A DNA stretch of 64,000 bases from CAWGCE01 sp964480915 (GTDB lineage: Bacteria > Planctomycetota > Planctomycetia > Pirellulales > Pirellulaceae): contig CAYZRS010000024.1 of the NCBI GenBank assembly GCA_964480915.1, forward strand, positions 5,876-69,875, given 5' to 3'. Of the stretch, positions 17,788-26,888 are shown one piece after another (within the stretch, counting starts at the first letter, position 1; every line of letters starts with the position of its first letter). The notes under the pieces are model-generated. The model ran no database searches. It was not told the DNA's origin and saw nothing but the letters and a program-made list of their open reading frames with translations. The translations under genes were made by a program, and so were the position numbers.

Positions 17788-18864
17788 CTAAAGTGTGACT
17801 GGTTTTCCCGAACTGGCCGATTCGTACAGACCATCGATGACCTGCATCAATGAAAGCGCCTCGGCCGGAGTATTTAAAGGTTCTTCTTTTCCTTCGATTG
17901 TGGCGATGAAGTTCGCCGCTGATCGGCTGCGCCCCATGTCTTCGCAGGCGGCGACTTCGATGGTCGTATCGACTCGTTGTCCGTCGATCTGCTGATACAG
18001 CTCGCACGAATCGATCGCCGTTTCATCCAGCCCGTCGCTACCAAACAGTCGTTCCACTTTGCCGCCCGCTTTGGTGCCTTGGAAGACGACCGAGACTTCT
18101 TCCCGCTTGACCATTTCGGCCCAGGAGACTTGCATCGACAAGACTTGTCCCGTTTCGAATGTCACAAAACCGTGGGCCGCCGACTCGACGTCGGTCGTGC
18201 CATCGGCGTTATCGGGTAGGCCCCATGGCCCTTTGAATTGTTTGTCGGTGATAAAGTCGCAAAAGGTTTGCCCGAGGACACATTTTGGCTTTGGGTAGCC
18301 CATGAAGTGCATCGCCAGATCGACCATATGCAACAGGTCAATCATTGGTCCGCCTCCGGACAGCGCCTTCGTCGTGAACCAGCCCCCAAAGCCGGGGATT
18401 CCGGTGCGGCGGATCCACTTGGCCTGTGCCGAGTTAATATGGCCGATCGTGCCGTCATGGATCCGTTCCATCATGGCGTAGGATTCGGGGCGCGCTCGGT
18501 TATTAAAATTGAACATGAGATGCTTGCCGGCCGATTCGGCAGCGGCGATCATTTGCTCGACTTCAGCCGCGTTGAGCGCTGGCGGTTTTTCGCAGAAGAC
18601 GTGTTTCCCAGCGTTCAGGCATTCGATCGCCAGGGGTGCGTGAAACTTGTTGGGAACAATGACACTGACGGCATCGGCGCCCGATTGATCGAGCATCTCT
18701 GCCACGCTGCCGAACGAGGTGCCCGCGCCGTGTTTGGCGGCTGCCTGGGCGGCCGCATCGGCATTCACGTCGGCGACGGCCACCAATTCCGCGCCCGCTT
18801 CTTGGAAACCGGCCGCGTGATATTGCAACATGCCGCCCGCACCAATTACCGCAACTTTTGTCAT
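17788..18864 (-). CDS. Gfo/Idh/MocA family oxidoreductase
   Basis: The 358-residue protein begins with the Rossmann motif VAVIGAGGMLQYHAAGF and has the catalytic motif CEKPPALNAAEVEQM near residue 93. The C-terminal domain includes GGGPMIDLLHMVDLAMHFMG, typical of the family. It is the first gene of the two-gene minus-strand unit and is only distantly similar to its partner, so they may act on successive substrates. Sugar or cyclitol catabolism is likely; planctomycetes carry many such pairs. Confidence 0.92.
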   Translation of the reverse strand: MTKVAVIGAGGMLQYHAAGFQEAGAELVAVADVNADAAAQAAAKHGAGTSFGSVAEMLDQSGADAVSVIVPNKFHAPLAIECLNAGKHVFCEKPPALNAAEVEQMIAAAESAGKHLMFNFNNRARPESYAMMERIHDGTIGHINSAQAKWIRRTGIPGFGGWFTTKALSGGGPMIDLLHMVDLAMHFMGYPKPKCVLGQTFCDFITDKQFKGPWGLPDNADGTTDVESAAHGFVTFETGQVLSMQVSWAEMVKREEVSVVFQGTKAGGKVERLFGSDGLDETAIDSCELYQQIDGQRVDTTIEVAACEDMGRSRSAANFIATIEGKEEPLNTPAEALSLMQVIDGLYESASSGKPVTL

Positions 18865-19092
18865 CTTTGTCGGTTCCCCGTTGGTTTCTTGAAGTCAAAT
18901 TGTGAATCGGAGCCCTAAAATCTACCAGAATTACAGGACTCTTTCATGGACCTGCAGCGAGAGTGTCCGCTGTCGATGCGAGTCAACAATCGCCTGGAAA
19001 TGGGGAGTTGCGTCCCCGTGGTCGCCTGGGACGGCAGCAGTCGTTACCTTTAGGGGGGGCAATGCGATGATCAAATGCGTGGAGAAATTTCA

Positions 19093-19847
19093 ATGCTGCG
19101 AATACTAGATAGGCTGAATCGATTACCTCGGCTCGGGCACCGGTCTGCTTACGGTATGGNNNNNNNNNNNNNNNNNNNNNNNNNNNNNNNNNNNNNNNNN
19201 NNNNNNNNNNNNNNNNNNNNNNNNNNNNNNNNNNNNNNNNNNNNNNNNNNNNNNNNNNNCTAGATAGGCTGAATCGATTACCTCGGCTCGGGCACCGGTC
19301 TGCTTACGGTATGGCCTTGTTGGGAATGGCCGGTCTATTCCTAGGACTTGGCATCGCTGTGGGGGCTTTTCTGTCCCGGGGCATGCAGTCCGGATATGAA
19401 CTCCAACTGCCGGTGACCGAATTGCAGGCGGCGGCGACGGACGGAACCGACAATTTTGTTGTCGCGACCGGCACGCTCAGCCCAGATGTCGAGGGCGTCT
19501 TCTTGTTGGATGCATTGTCGGGTGATTTGCAGTTTACGATTTTCAATCCGGCAAGCGGCGCATTTAATCCACCTTTCCGTCGGAACGTGGCTGTTGATCT
19601 GCAGATTGAGGCGGGGAAGAAACCTCGCTACCTGATGGTCACCGGTTACATGACCGATTCTCGACGTCCTGGTGCCGCCCGCAACGTTGCCCGCTGTGCG
19701 GTCTACATCGTCGAGGCGACGAGTGGCAAGTTCGCCGCGTATACGGTGCCGTGGCAAGAGAACTTATTCCGTTCGGGACGTCCGCAGCTCGGTGAACTCG
19801 TGTTGCTGGGAGTGGGCTCGGTCCGTACGGCGGCGATTCGGGAATAG
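19093..19847 (+). CDS. conserved membrane-anchored protein of unknown function, interrupted by an assembly gap
   Basis: The gene is split in the given sequence by 100 N. The 55 bases before the gap recur exactly after it, so the contigs most likely overlap. Once they are merged, one frame runs from ATG 19093 (GGAG 8 bases upstream) to the stop at 19847, giving a protein of about 199 residues. A short basic N-terminus (MLRILDRLNRLPRLGHRS) precedes one hydrophobic helix (MALLGMAGLFLGLGIAVGAF) and a soluble beta-rich domain with FVVATGTLSPDVEGVFLLDALSGDL. I do not recognise the family. It ends 4 bases before thiS; co-transcription is likely. Confidence 0.75.
19105..19314. repeat. 55-bp direct repeat flanking the first assembly gap (19105-19159 and 19260-19314)
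   Basis: The 55 bases directly left of the 100-N run are identical to the 55 bases directly right of it. A repeat placed exactly at both gap edges is the signature of two contigs that overlap but were scaffolded without merging, not of a biological repeat. Confidence 0.9.
19160..19259. other. assembly gap of 100 N (probably of true size zero)
   Basis: Run of exactly 100 N, the usual placeholder for a gap of unknown size. Its flanks overlap by 55 bp, so no sequence is probably missing. Confidence 0.95.
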
Positions 19848-19851
19848 CGTG

Positions 19852-20052
19852 ATGGAAATTGTGCTCAATGGAAAAGTCGAGCAGCTGTCAGGTCAGCTGA
19901 CGGTTGCCGAATTGATTGCTCACCTTGAACTGCAGCCGAAACAGGTCGCGGTGGAAGTGAATCGAGAGCTGGTCCCTCGTGACCAACATGCGGCTTGCAA
20001 CTTAGCGGCCGGGGACCAAGTCGAAGTGGTAACGTTGGTTGGTGGAGGCTAG
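19852..20052 (+). CDS. thiS: sulfur carrier protein ThiS
   Basis: The 66-residue protein has the ubiquitin-like ThiS pattern ([12 protein letters not shown], then [12 protein letters not shown] and [16 protein letters not shown]). The C-terminal Gly-Gly is the site that becomes a thiocarboxylate and delivers sulfur to ThiG during synthesis of the thiamin thiazole ring. thiG follows and overlaps or directly abuts it, which confirms the assignment. Confidence 0.95.
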   Translation: MEIVLNGKVEQLSGQLTVAELIAHLELQPKQVAVEVNRELVPRDQHAACNLAAGDQVEVVTLVGGG

Positions 20053-20059
20053 TAGTAAC

Positions 20060-20926
20060 TTGAGTACAGAAGCTGCAGAAGATTCAACAGGCCTTGGCTC
20101 GTCGCAGGGCGCCGACACGTTTCAGGTAGGCGAGCATACGCTTTCGAGTCGCCTGATTGTTGGCACGGGAAAATACACCACCTACGAAGAGATGCGTGAA
20201 GCGCTGGATGTTTCGGGCACTCACTGCATCACGGTCGCGGTTCGTCGAGAGCGTTTGTACGACGAGATGGGCAAGAACATTCTTGATTACATCGACCTGT
20301 CGCGCTATTTGTTGCTGCCGAACACGGCCGGTTGCTACAACGTCGAAGATGCGCTCCGCACGGCGCGACTGGGGCGCGAAATCTTGCTCGGACTCGAAAA
20401 CCCTGGTGCGAATTGGGTGAAACTGGAAGTGCTCGGCGACAGCAAGTCGATGCTGCCTGATCCGGTGGCGACGCTCCAGTCGACCGAAGCGCTCGTCAAA
20501 GATGGCTTTCAGGTCCTTTGCTACACCAATGACGATCCAGTCACAGCCCGGCGATTGAAGGAGGCAGGTGCGACAGCGGTGATGCCGGCCGGCAGCCCGA
20601 TCGGGTCAGGGCAGGGGATTCTGAATCCGAACAACATTCGCATTTGTCTCGAGTACTTGAAAGACAACGATCCTCATTATCCGGTCATCATCGATGCGGG
20701 GGTGGGAACGGCCAGCGATGTGGCGGTGGCGATGGAGCTGGGGGCCGATGCGGTGCTACTGAACACGGCCATCGCGCACGCCGATGACCCGGTGATGATG
20801 GCACGGGCGATGAAAGCGGGCGTCGAAGCGGGCCGTTGGGCCCATCTGGCAGGCCGCATTCCCAAACGACTGTACGCGATGGCCAGCAGTCCACTCGAAG
20901 GAACGTTCGTCAAACGGCCTCGTTAG
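20060..20926 (+). CDS. thiG: thiazole synthase ThiG
   Basis: The protein (288 residues from TTG 20060; 295 if begun at TTG 20039 inside thiS) matches ThiG throughout: [35 protein letters not shown], the Schiff-base Lys in [22 protein letters not shown], and [20 protein letters not shown] with the phosphate-binding loop. It forms the thiazole phosphate from deoxyxylulose 5-phosphate, dehydroglycine and ThiS thiocarboxylate. GGAGG lies 11 bases before TTG 20060. The stop overlaps the stop of the convergent CFA-synthase-like gene by 4 bases. Confidence 0.95.
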   Translation: MSTEAAEDSTGLGSSQGADTFQVGEHTLSSRLIVGTGKYTTYEEMREALDVSGTHCITVAVRRERLYDEMGKNILDYIDLSRYLLLPNTAGCYNVEDALRTARLGREILLGLENPGANWVKLEVLGDSKSMLPDPVATLQSTEALVKDGFQVLCYTNDDPVTARRLKEAGATAVMPAGSPIGSGQGILNPNNIRICLEYLKDNDPHYPVIIDAGVGTASDVAVAMELGADAVLLNTAIAHADDPVMMARAMKAGVEAGRWAHLAGRIPKRLYAMASSPLEGTFVKRPR

Positions 20927-21954
20927 TTGGCTTGAGGCTTCTCTAGCACCCAGCGAATGACCATGCCGCGTCCGTCTTGGAAATAGCGCCAAGATGCCGG
21001 GAAGAATGTGAGGTAACGGTTGTAGGTGCTCACATCGACGACCTTTAATGCCTCTTCCCGATGGGCGACCAGGTTGTCGAACCAAGCGCGCAGTGTGGGT
21101 CGGTAGTCGTGGATCGTCCGTTGTTTGACAACGAAACCGGCCGCTTCAAAGGCGTCCAGGTGCTTGCTGTAGGGCGAGCCAAGATGTCCGGGGAAGTAAA
21201 TTTGCCCGCAGGCAATCGTGGCGAACAGGCCCGCTTCGCCGCGGCAGAAGAAGTGTTTCACCAGTCGGCCGCCCGGTTTCATCGCGGCGTAGATTTTCTT
21301 CAGCGTAGGTAGCAACTCGTGCGGGCGAACGGCCTCCCAGGAGCCGATCGAGTAAACCTTGTCAAAAAACAGTTCGGGATAATCGCCCGTCACGAAATTC
21401 TTGAATTCGACATTGAACTGGTTGTGTTCCTCGTTGTGTCGGACCTGTTCGGACGAAAGTGTATAGCCGTATAGATTCTCGCGGTCTCCGGTCTGTTCAG
21501 CGATTCGTTGCAGCATCGCTCCCCAGCCGCAACCGAGATCGAGAATTTTCTCACCCGGCTGGGGATCGATCAGCTGCAAGAGAAAATCGGCTTTGTGCTG
21601 CTGGGCCTCTTCGATGGAATCATCCGGGGTGTGGAAGTCGGCGCAGGTGTAGAACATGTACCGCTTGTCGAGAAAGAGCTTGTAAAAGTCGTTCGAGACA
21701 TCGTAGTGGTAAGCGATACCGACGACGTGATCTTGGCGCATTTTTAGCGCTAGAATAAGTCGACGGAGGAACCGCGGCGGGTAGTTGTGAAGAAAAAATC
21801 TGAGCAGCGCCGGTGGTTCCTTCGTCAGTTCGCGCCAGACGTATTCAGGATCGATCGGTTGGGGCGAGCGGATCAGCGTCTGAATGTAGGCGTACGAGGG
21901 ACCGTAGATCAGCAGTTCCAGCGGAAAGAGCAACAATCGTTTGAGGAGATTCAT
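20923..21954 (-). CDS. cyclopropane-fatty-acyl-phospholipid synthase-family SAM methyltransferase
   Basis: The 343-residue protein has the CFA-synthase layout: [25 protein letters not shown], the SAM-binding motif [13 protein letters not shown], the [13 protein letters not shown] region and [15 protein letters not shown] synthases methylenate or methylate unsaturated acyl chains in membrane phospholipids. The family's usual MxEHVG-type segment reads IGSWEAVR here, so the exact product (cyclopropane, methyl or hydroxy) is open. The N-terminal 70 residues are hydrophobic and basic. Confidence 0.85.
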   Translation of the reverse strand: MNLLKRLLLFPLELLIYGPSYAYIQTLIRSPQPIDPEYVWRELTKEPPALLRFFLHNYPPRFLRRLILALKMRQDHVVGIAYHYDVSNDFYKLFLDKRYMFYTCADFHTPDDSIEEAQQHKADFLLQLIDPQPGEKILDLGCGWGAMLQRIAEQTGDRENLYGYTLSSEQVRHNEEHNQFNVEFKNFVTGDYPELFFDKVYSIGSWEAVRPHELLPTLKKIYAAMKPGGRLVKHFFCRGEAGLFATIACGQIYFPGHLGSPYSKHLDAFEAAGFVVKQRTIHDYRPTLRAWFDNLVAHREEALKVVDVSTYNRYLTFFPASWRYFQDGRGMVIRWVLEKPQAN

Positions 21955-22199
21955 AGCAGCCTTCGAATCGCGCAGGGCGTGCCGCGCGGCGGCGACCGTG
22001 TTCGTGTCGCCAGTTTAGCGGGCCTCGAGTTGCCGGCAAGCTCGCCCCCCGTTCGCGATCGTTCGCATCGAATGGCGTCTCGGGTCACCCGATCAGGGCA
22101 GTCTCGCTTGTCGCTGCTGCGGTTACGCTCTACGATCTTCCCAGAGTGTGGTTTTATTGCCGCGATATCGAGTCTTTTCCCTGCTGCCTGGGAGCCAAC

Positions 22200-24236
22200 G
22201 TGCCGTCGAAATTAACGCCCCAATCGATCCTCGGTCCTGACGGCCGAATTGCCGATCGGCTGCCCGCGTACGAATTTCGTCCGCAGCAGTTGGAAATGGC
22301 CGATCAGATTGCCAACGCAATCAAGCAGCGCCAACATCTGATCGTGGAAGCGGGAACGGGCGTCGGCAAGAGCTTTGCCTATCTCGTACCGGCGATCTTG
22401 GCCACCGCCGCTGGCGACGAAAATCAGGCTCCGCTCCGCCGCATTGTGATTTCGACTCACACGATCAGTTTGCAGGAACAGCTGCTCAACAAGGATGTGC
22501 CGTTTCTCAATAGTATCCTCCCTCTCGAGTTTTCCACGGTGCTGGTGAAAGGACGAGGCAACTACGTTAGCCGTCGCCGTCTAAAAGTCGCGGCGACGCG
22601 CGCCACCAGTTTGTTCTTCGATGCGGAAGAGAGCCAGCAATTCCAACAAATCAACAAATGGATTCGCGAGACGAATGACGGTTCCAAGAGCGACCTGTCT
22701 TTTAAGCCGTTGCATGGGGTCTGGGACGAAATTGCCAGCGATCATGGCAATTGCATGGGGCGAAAATGCCCGACTTATAACGAATGCTTCTACTACCAAT
22801 CACGCCAGCGGATTGCCAACGCGCAGGTCTTAATCGTTAACCACGCGCTGTTCTTTACCGACTTGGGATTGCGGGCGCGGGGGGCTCAGATCCTTCCTGA
22901 TTACGACGCGGTAATTTTGGATGAAGCCCATACGATTCCCGGCGTTGCAGGTGACCATATGGGCATTGGTGTCTCGAATGGACAAGTCGAGTACATGCTA
23001 CGGAAGCTCTACAACGAACGGACGATGAAAGGACTGCTGGTCCACTACGATCTGAACCATCTTCAGAAAGCCGTTTCGATCTGTCGCGACACGGCTGATC
23101 ATTTTTTCGATCAGGTGCACGCTTGGAGGTCTCGCATTGGGCCGGAAAATGGTCGCGTGATGGAACCGCTGAATGTCGAAAATCGTTTGAGCCACGCGTT
23201 GGGCGATTTGGCGCATCAGGTCGAGCAGGCAGGTCACCAGGTGAAGGCCGATACGGAAAAGCAAGATTTTAATTCTGCCGCGATGCGATTGCAGTCGATC
23301 GCTGAAGAGTTGGACGCTTGGATGCAACAAGACTTGTCCGACAGCGTTTACTGGATCGATGAGAAAGCGGGCCGCGGCAAGTTGCGCATCGGCTTGCATG
23401 CAAGTCCAGTCGATATTGGTCCGGTGCTCCGCGAGGAGCTGTTTCAGCGGATTTCGACCTGTGTGATGACCAGCGCCACGTTGGCGGTGGGGGGCGAAGC
23501 GAGTTTCGATTACTTCAAATCGCAAATCGGACTGACGAAGTGCGATACAAAACAGCTGGGAAGTCCTTTCAATTATCGAGAGCAAGCCAAGTTGGTCCTC
23601 GTCCGAGGCATGCCTGACCCGGCCAAGGAAGCGGACGAATACAACCGACTCTGTGCCACGATGATCGAACGGCACGTGGCACGCTGTGATGGTCGAACGT
23701 TTGTGTTGTTTACCAGTTATCGGATGCTGCAGGATGTGGCCAAGCGGATCACGCCTTGGTTGGCCGAGAATGACCTGCGACTGTTCAGTCAGGCGGACGG
23801 CATGCCGAGAACAAAGATGGTGGAGCAGTTTCGTGCGAATCCGCGTGGCGTGCTGCTCGGCACGGACAGTTTCTGGCAGGGGGTCGATGTTCCCGGCGAT
23901 GCGTTGCAGTGCGTGATGATTACCAAATTGCCGTTCAGTGTTCCCGACCGCCCACTCCTGGCGGCGCGGCTGGAAGGCATCAAACGGGCCGGCGGAAACC
24001 CGTTCATGGACTATCAGGTTCCCGAAGCGATCATCAAACTGCGGCAGGGTTTCGGCCGGCTCATTCGCACTCAGCAGGATCGAGGGTCGGTCGTGCTGCT
24101 CGATCCGCGGGTCTATACGAAGCGGTATGGGCGGCTCTTTGTTGATTCGTTACCCGATTGTGAACTGGTCGAAGAGTTTGCCACGAGCGGCGAAGCGATT
24201 GGTGGTGACGGTTCGCATTCCCAATTCGAGTTTTAA
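22200..24236 (+). CDS. DinG/YoaA-type superfamily 2 DNA helicase
   Basis: The protein (678 residues from GTG 22200, with GGGAG 5 bases upstream) shows Walker [14 protein letters not shown], the DEAH box [21 protein letters not shown], and the C-terminal motifs [13 protein letters not shown] and [22 protein letters not shown]. Between motifs Ia and II it has the iron-sulfur domain with C-x4-C-x5-C in [17 protein letters not shown]. The first ligand of DinG proteins, at the end of GRGNYxC, is Ser here (GRGNYVS). It should unwind DNA 5' to 3' in repair. hisF begins 2 bases after its stop. Confidence 0.9.
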   Translation: MPSKLTPQSILGPDGRIADRLPAYEFRPQQLEMADQIANAIKQRQHLIVEAGTGVGKSFAYLVPAILATAAGDENQAPLRRIVISTHTISLQEQLLNKDVPFLNSILPLEFSTVLVKGRGNYVSRRRLKVAATRATSLFFDAEESQQFQQINKWIRETNDGSKSDLSFKPLHGVWDEIASDHGNCMGRKCPTYNECFYYQSRQRIANAQVLIVNHALFFTDLGLRARGAQILPDYDAVILDEAHTIPGVAGDHMGIGVSNGQVEYMLRKLYNERTMKGLLVHYDLNHLQKAVSICRDTADHFFDQVHAWRSRIGPENGRVMEPLNVENRLSHALGDLAHQVEQAGHQVKADTEKQDFNSAAMRLQSIAEELDAWMQQDLSDSVYWIDEKAGRGKLRIGLHASPVDIGPVLREELFQRISTCVMTSATLAVGGEASFDYFKSQIGLTKCDTKQLGSPFNYREQAKLVLVRGMPDPAKEADEYNRLCATMIERHVARCDGRTFVLFTSYRMLQDVAKRITPWLAENDLRLFSQADGMPRTKMVEQFRANPRGVLLGTDSFWQGVDVPGDALQCVMITKLPFSVPDRPLLAARLEGIKRAGGNPFMDYQVPEAIIKLRQGFGRLIRTQQDRGSVVLLDPRVYTKRYGRLFVDSLPDCELVEEFATSGEAIGGDGSHSQFEF

Positions 24237-24238
24237 GC

Positions 24239-25015
24239 ATGCTGGCAAAACGAGTCATACCGTGTCTCGATGTGGCGGGCGGGCGAGTCGTCAAAGGAAC
24301 TAAATTCGTCGATCTGCGCGATGCGGGCGATCCGGTCGAAGTGGCGGCCCAGTACGAGGCGGAAGGAGCCGACGAGCTGGTGTTTCTGGATATATCGGCG
24401 ACGCACGAAGCGCGTGAGATCGTGCTTGAGGTGGTGCGTCGAACTGCCGAACAAGTCTTCATGCCGCTCACGGTGGGGGGCGGGATACGAAATCTGGAAG
24501 ATATTCGAAAACTGTTGAATGCCGGTTGCGACAAGGTTTCGATCAATTCGGCGGCCTGCAAAGATCCCAATTTTGTGACTCGCGCCGCCGATCGCTTCGG
24601 CAGTCAATGCATCGTCGTAAACATAGACCCACTAAGGGTTCAGGATGCATTGGGCGAGCGATATGAGGTCCATGTGAGTGGCGGTCGAGTCCCCACCGGT
24701 CTGGAGGCCGTTTCCTGGGCGCAGCGGGTGGCCGATCTGGGGGCCGGTGAGATCGTCGTGACGAGCATGGATTGCGACGGGACGAAGGATGGGTACGATC
24801 TAGCTCTTACCGCCAGCGTGAGCGAGGCGGTTTCCGTGCCGGTCGTCGCCAGTGGCGGCGCAGGAAAACCGGAACATTTGGCGGATGCTGTTCAGCAAGG
24901 TAAAGCAGACGCAGCTTTGGCGGCAAGCATTTTTCACTTTGGCGAATACACAATTCGCGAAACGAAAGAGGTGATGGCCGCACGAGGCATTCCGGTACGA
25001 CTCGATCCAAAGTGA
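24239..25015 (+). CDS. hisF: imidazole glycerol phosphate synthase subunit HisF
   Basis: The 258-residue TIM-barrel protein starts [20 protein letters not shown] with catalytic D11. It has [20 protein letters not shown], the second catalytic Asp in [20 protein letters not shown] and [12 protein letters not shown]. HisF uses ammonia from HisH to close the imidazole ring and release AICAR in histidine synthesis. No other his gene is nearby; it is probably co-transcribed with the helicase. Confidence 0.96.
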   Translation: MLAKRVIPCLDVAGGRVVKGTKFVDLRDAGDPVEVAAQYEAEGADELVFLDISATHEAREIVLEVVRRTAEQVFMPLTVGGGIRNLEDIRKLLNAGCDKVSINSAACKDPNFVTRAADRFGSQCIVVNIDPLRVQDALGERYEVHVSGGRVPTGLEAVSWAQRVADLGAGEIVVTSMDCDGTKDGYDLALTASVSEAVSVPVVASGGAGKPEHLADAVQQGKADAALAASIFHFGEYTIRETKEVMAARGIPVRLDPK

Positions 25016-25142
25016 TCAAGTCGGCTGCGGTAAGACTCTTAGGAAGGCTTTCATTTCGGACTCCGTGTAGGAGCGGGAAGCCACAGCGGCTCGAGCAAGG
25101 AACTGGCTCGGAATCACAACAGACAAGTTGGAGTAATGAGTT

Positions 25143-25559
25143 ATGAAGTTTCGAGTTTTCGGTTTGGTGGCACTCGTGGCCATGATGATTGGAACGAGTT
25201 CGGCCGACGCGCAGTGGTTGCGTGGTCGTCGCTGCTGTCAACCATCGTCTTGCTGTGCATCAGCAGACAATTGTGCAGCTTCATGTTCCCTGGCCGCACC
25301 CGTGGAATCGTGTTGCGCTATGGCCGCCCCGGTCGCCAGTTGTGGTTGCGCCACAGCTTGCGAGCCGTCTTGTGAGCAGCCTGTGGCTGCCTGTGGCTGC
25401 GAATCGTCTTGTGGGGCTACTTCGGTCGAAACATGTGGTTGCCAGTCGTCTTGTTGCGGCAGCGGCGCTGGAGGCCGTGGTGGGCGTCTTGGTGGCTTTG
25501 CACCCAAATTGATCGGCCCGGCGATCAACATCACCTTGCAAAGTGTGCTGCGCCGATAA
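25143..25559 (+). CDS. cysteine-rich exported protein
   Basis: The 138-residue product has a signal peptide (MKFRVFGLVALVAMMIGTSSADA). Nineteen Cys then fall in about 85 residues, arranged as CC pairs and CGC-x2-SC-like units (CGCATACEPSC, CGCESSC, CGCQSSCC), followed by a Gly/Arg-rich linker and a short conserved-looking end (LIGPAINITLQSVLRR). Planctomycetes have Cys-rich cell-surface proteins that cross-link by disulfides; this may be one, but no named family is recognised. A strong terminator follows. Confidence 0.7.
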   Translation: MKFRVFGLVALVAMMIGTSSADAQWLRGRRCCQPSSCCASADNCAASCSLAAPVESCCAMAAPVASCGCATACEPSCEQPVAACGCESSCGATSVETCGCQSSCCGSGAGGRGGRLGGFAPKLIGPAINITLQSVLRR

Positions 25560-25583
25560 CAAAAATAGCGTTGAATCTGGTGA

Positions 25584-25621
25584 AAAGCGGGTGTCGCCCT
25601 GATGGCGGCCCCGCTTTTTTT
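25584..25621 (+). terminator. Rho-independent terminator after the Cys-rich gene
   Basis: GC-rich hairpin with outer arms AAAGCGGG and CCCGCTTT and an inner GTCGCC/GGCGGC pairing, followed by a run of seven or eight T. It separates the Cys-rich gene from the pilus-type ATPase operon. Confidence 0.85.
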
Positions 25622-25742
25622 GCGATAATGGAGGTTCTGCGGCGGATATGAGATAATGGAGTCGTCAGGCGATGTGGCGGCGCAGCCGGCGCTAACGGAG
25701 AGGGCTAGAAGGCACGAAGCAGAACGGAGTGGAACAGGATTT

Positions 25743-26888
25743 ATGGCGACGACAGAGAAACCGGAAACAGATCTAACAGGCGATTTGCCCACGAAAGAAG
25801 TCGACAAATTATTTCGTGCGTTGGTCAAATTTGAGGGTAGCGATCTTCACTTGAAGGTCAGCAAACCGCCCATCATTCGCGTGAAGGGTTCGCTGCGTCC
25901 ACTCGATCGAGAACCGATCGAGGATGACGAAATGCAACGCATGTTGTGGCCGCTCATGAACGAGAAAGCGCGTGGTGATTTTCACAAGAACGGTGGCGCT
26001 GACTTTGCGCATGTCGTCGACGTCGATGGCGACCTCTGGCGATTTCGTGTCAACATTTTGCAACAGATGGGGCACATGGGATTGGTGGCTCGCCGCGTAA
26101 GTAATTTCATCCCCGACTTCGAAGGGCTCTATCTGCCGCCGATCATGGAAGAGCTTTGCAAGTTTGAGCAAGGCATGGTTTTGCTGGCTGGTCCAACCGG
26201 TTCGGGCAAGACAACGACAATCGCTTCAATGTTGAATTGGGTCAATCGACATTATCGCAAACACATTTTGACATTAGAAGATCCTGTGGAGTTCGTTTAC
26301 ACGGATGACAAATGTCTCATTAACCAGCGCGAAGTAGGTCTCGACGTTGTCGATTTCATGAATGGCATGAAGCAGGCGGTTCGTGAAGATCCCGACATCA
26401 TGCTGCTGGGAGAAATGCGTGATCACGAGACGTTCTTGACTGCCATTCAAGCGGCAGAAACGGGACACCTTGTGTTTGGTACGATTCACGCATCGGGTGC
26501 TCCGGAGACGATTGGTCGTATTCTCGACCTGTTCCCGGAAGAAATGCACGCCTCGCTACGTAGTGCGATCGCGATGAATATGAAGGGTGTCGTGGCCCAG
26601 AAACTGTTGAAGTCATGCAAAGAGGGCGTGTCACGCGTACCGTGCGTCGAAATCATGACGATGAATTCAACGATTCAGAAACTGATTTTGGAAGCGAATG
26701 ATTCGAAGTTAGCTGATGCAATCCGAATCGGTGAAGAATCGGGTATGCAAGATTTTACCCTGAGTCTCAAGAAGCTGCTTGATGCAGACCTAATTGACCG
26801 TCCGACGGCATTCGAAGTCGCTCCGAATAAGGAACAACTGAAAATGGCATTGAAGGGCATCGACGTGAAACAACCTGGGATCCTTTAA
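25743..26888 (+). CDS. PilT/GspE-type secretion or twitching ATPase
   Basis: The 381-residue protein is a type II/IV secretion-superfamily ATPase of PilT length. It has GSDLHLKVSKPPIIRVKGSL at the N-terminal domain, Walker A GPTGSGKTT (150-158), the Asp box LTLEDPVEF, Walker B DPDIMLLGEMRDHET, and the His box ETGHLVFGTIHASGA. The frame opens at 25656, but ATG 25743 has AGGA 5-6 bases upstream. It powers retraction or assembly of a type IV pilus-like structure. It is the first gene of a unit with three membrane proteins; its TAA overlaps the next ATG by one base. Confidence 0.9.
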   Translation: MATTEKPETDLTGDLPTKEVDKLFRALVKFEGSDLHLKVSKPPIIRVKGSLRPLDREPIEDDEMQRMLWPLMNEKARGDFHKNGGADFAHVVDVDGDLWRFRVNILQQMGHMGLVARRVSNFIPDFEGLYLPPIMEELCKFEQGMVLLAGPTGSGKTTTIASMLNWVNRHYRKHILTLEDPVEFVYTDDKCLINQREVGLDVVDFMNGMKQAVREDPDIMLLGEMRDHETFLTAIQAAETGHLVFGTIHASGAPETIGRILDLFPEEMHASLRSAIAMNMKGVVAQKLLKSCKEGVSRVPCVEIMTMNSTIQKLILEANDSKLADAIRIGEESGMQDFTLSLKKLLDADLIDRPTAFEVAPNKEQLKMALKGIDVKQPGIL

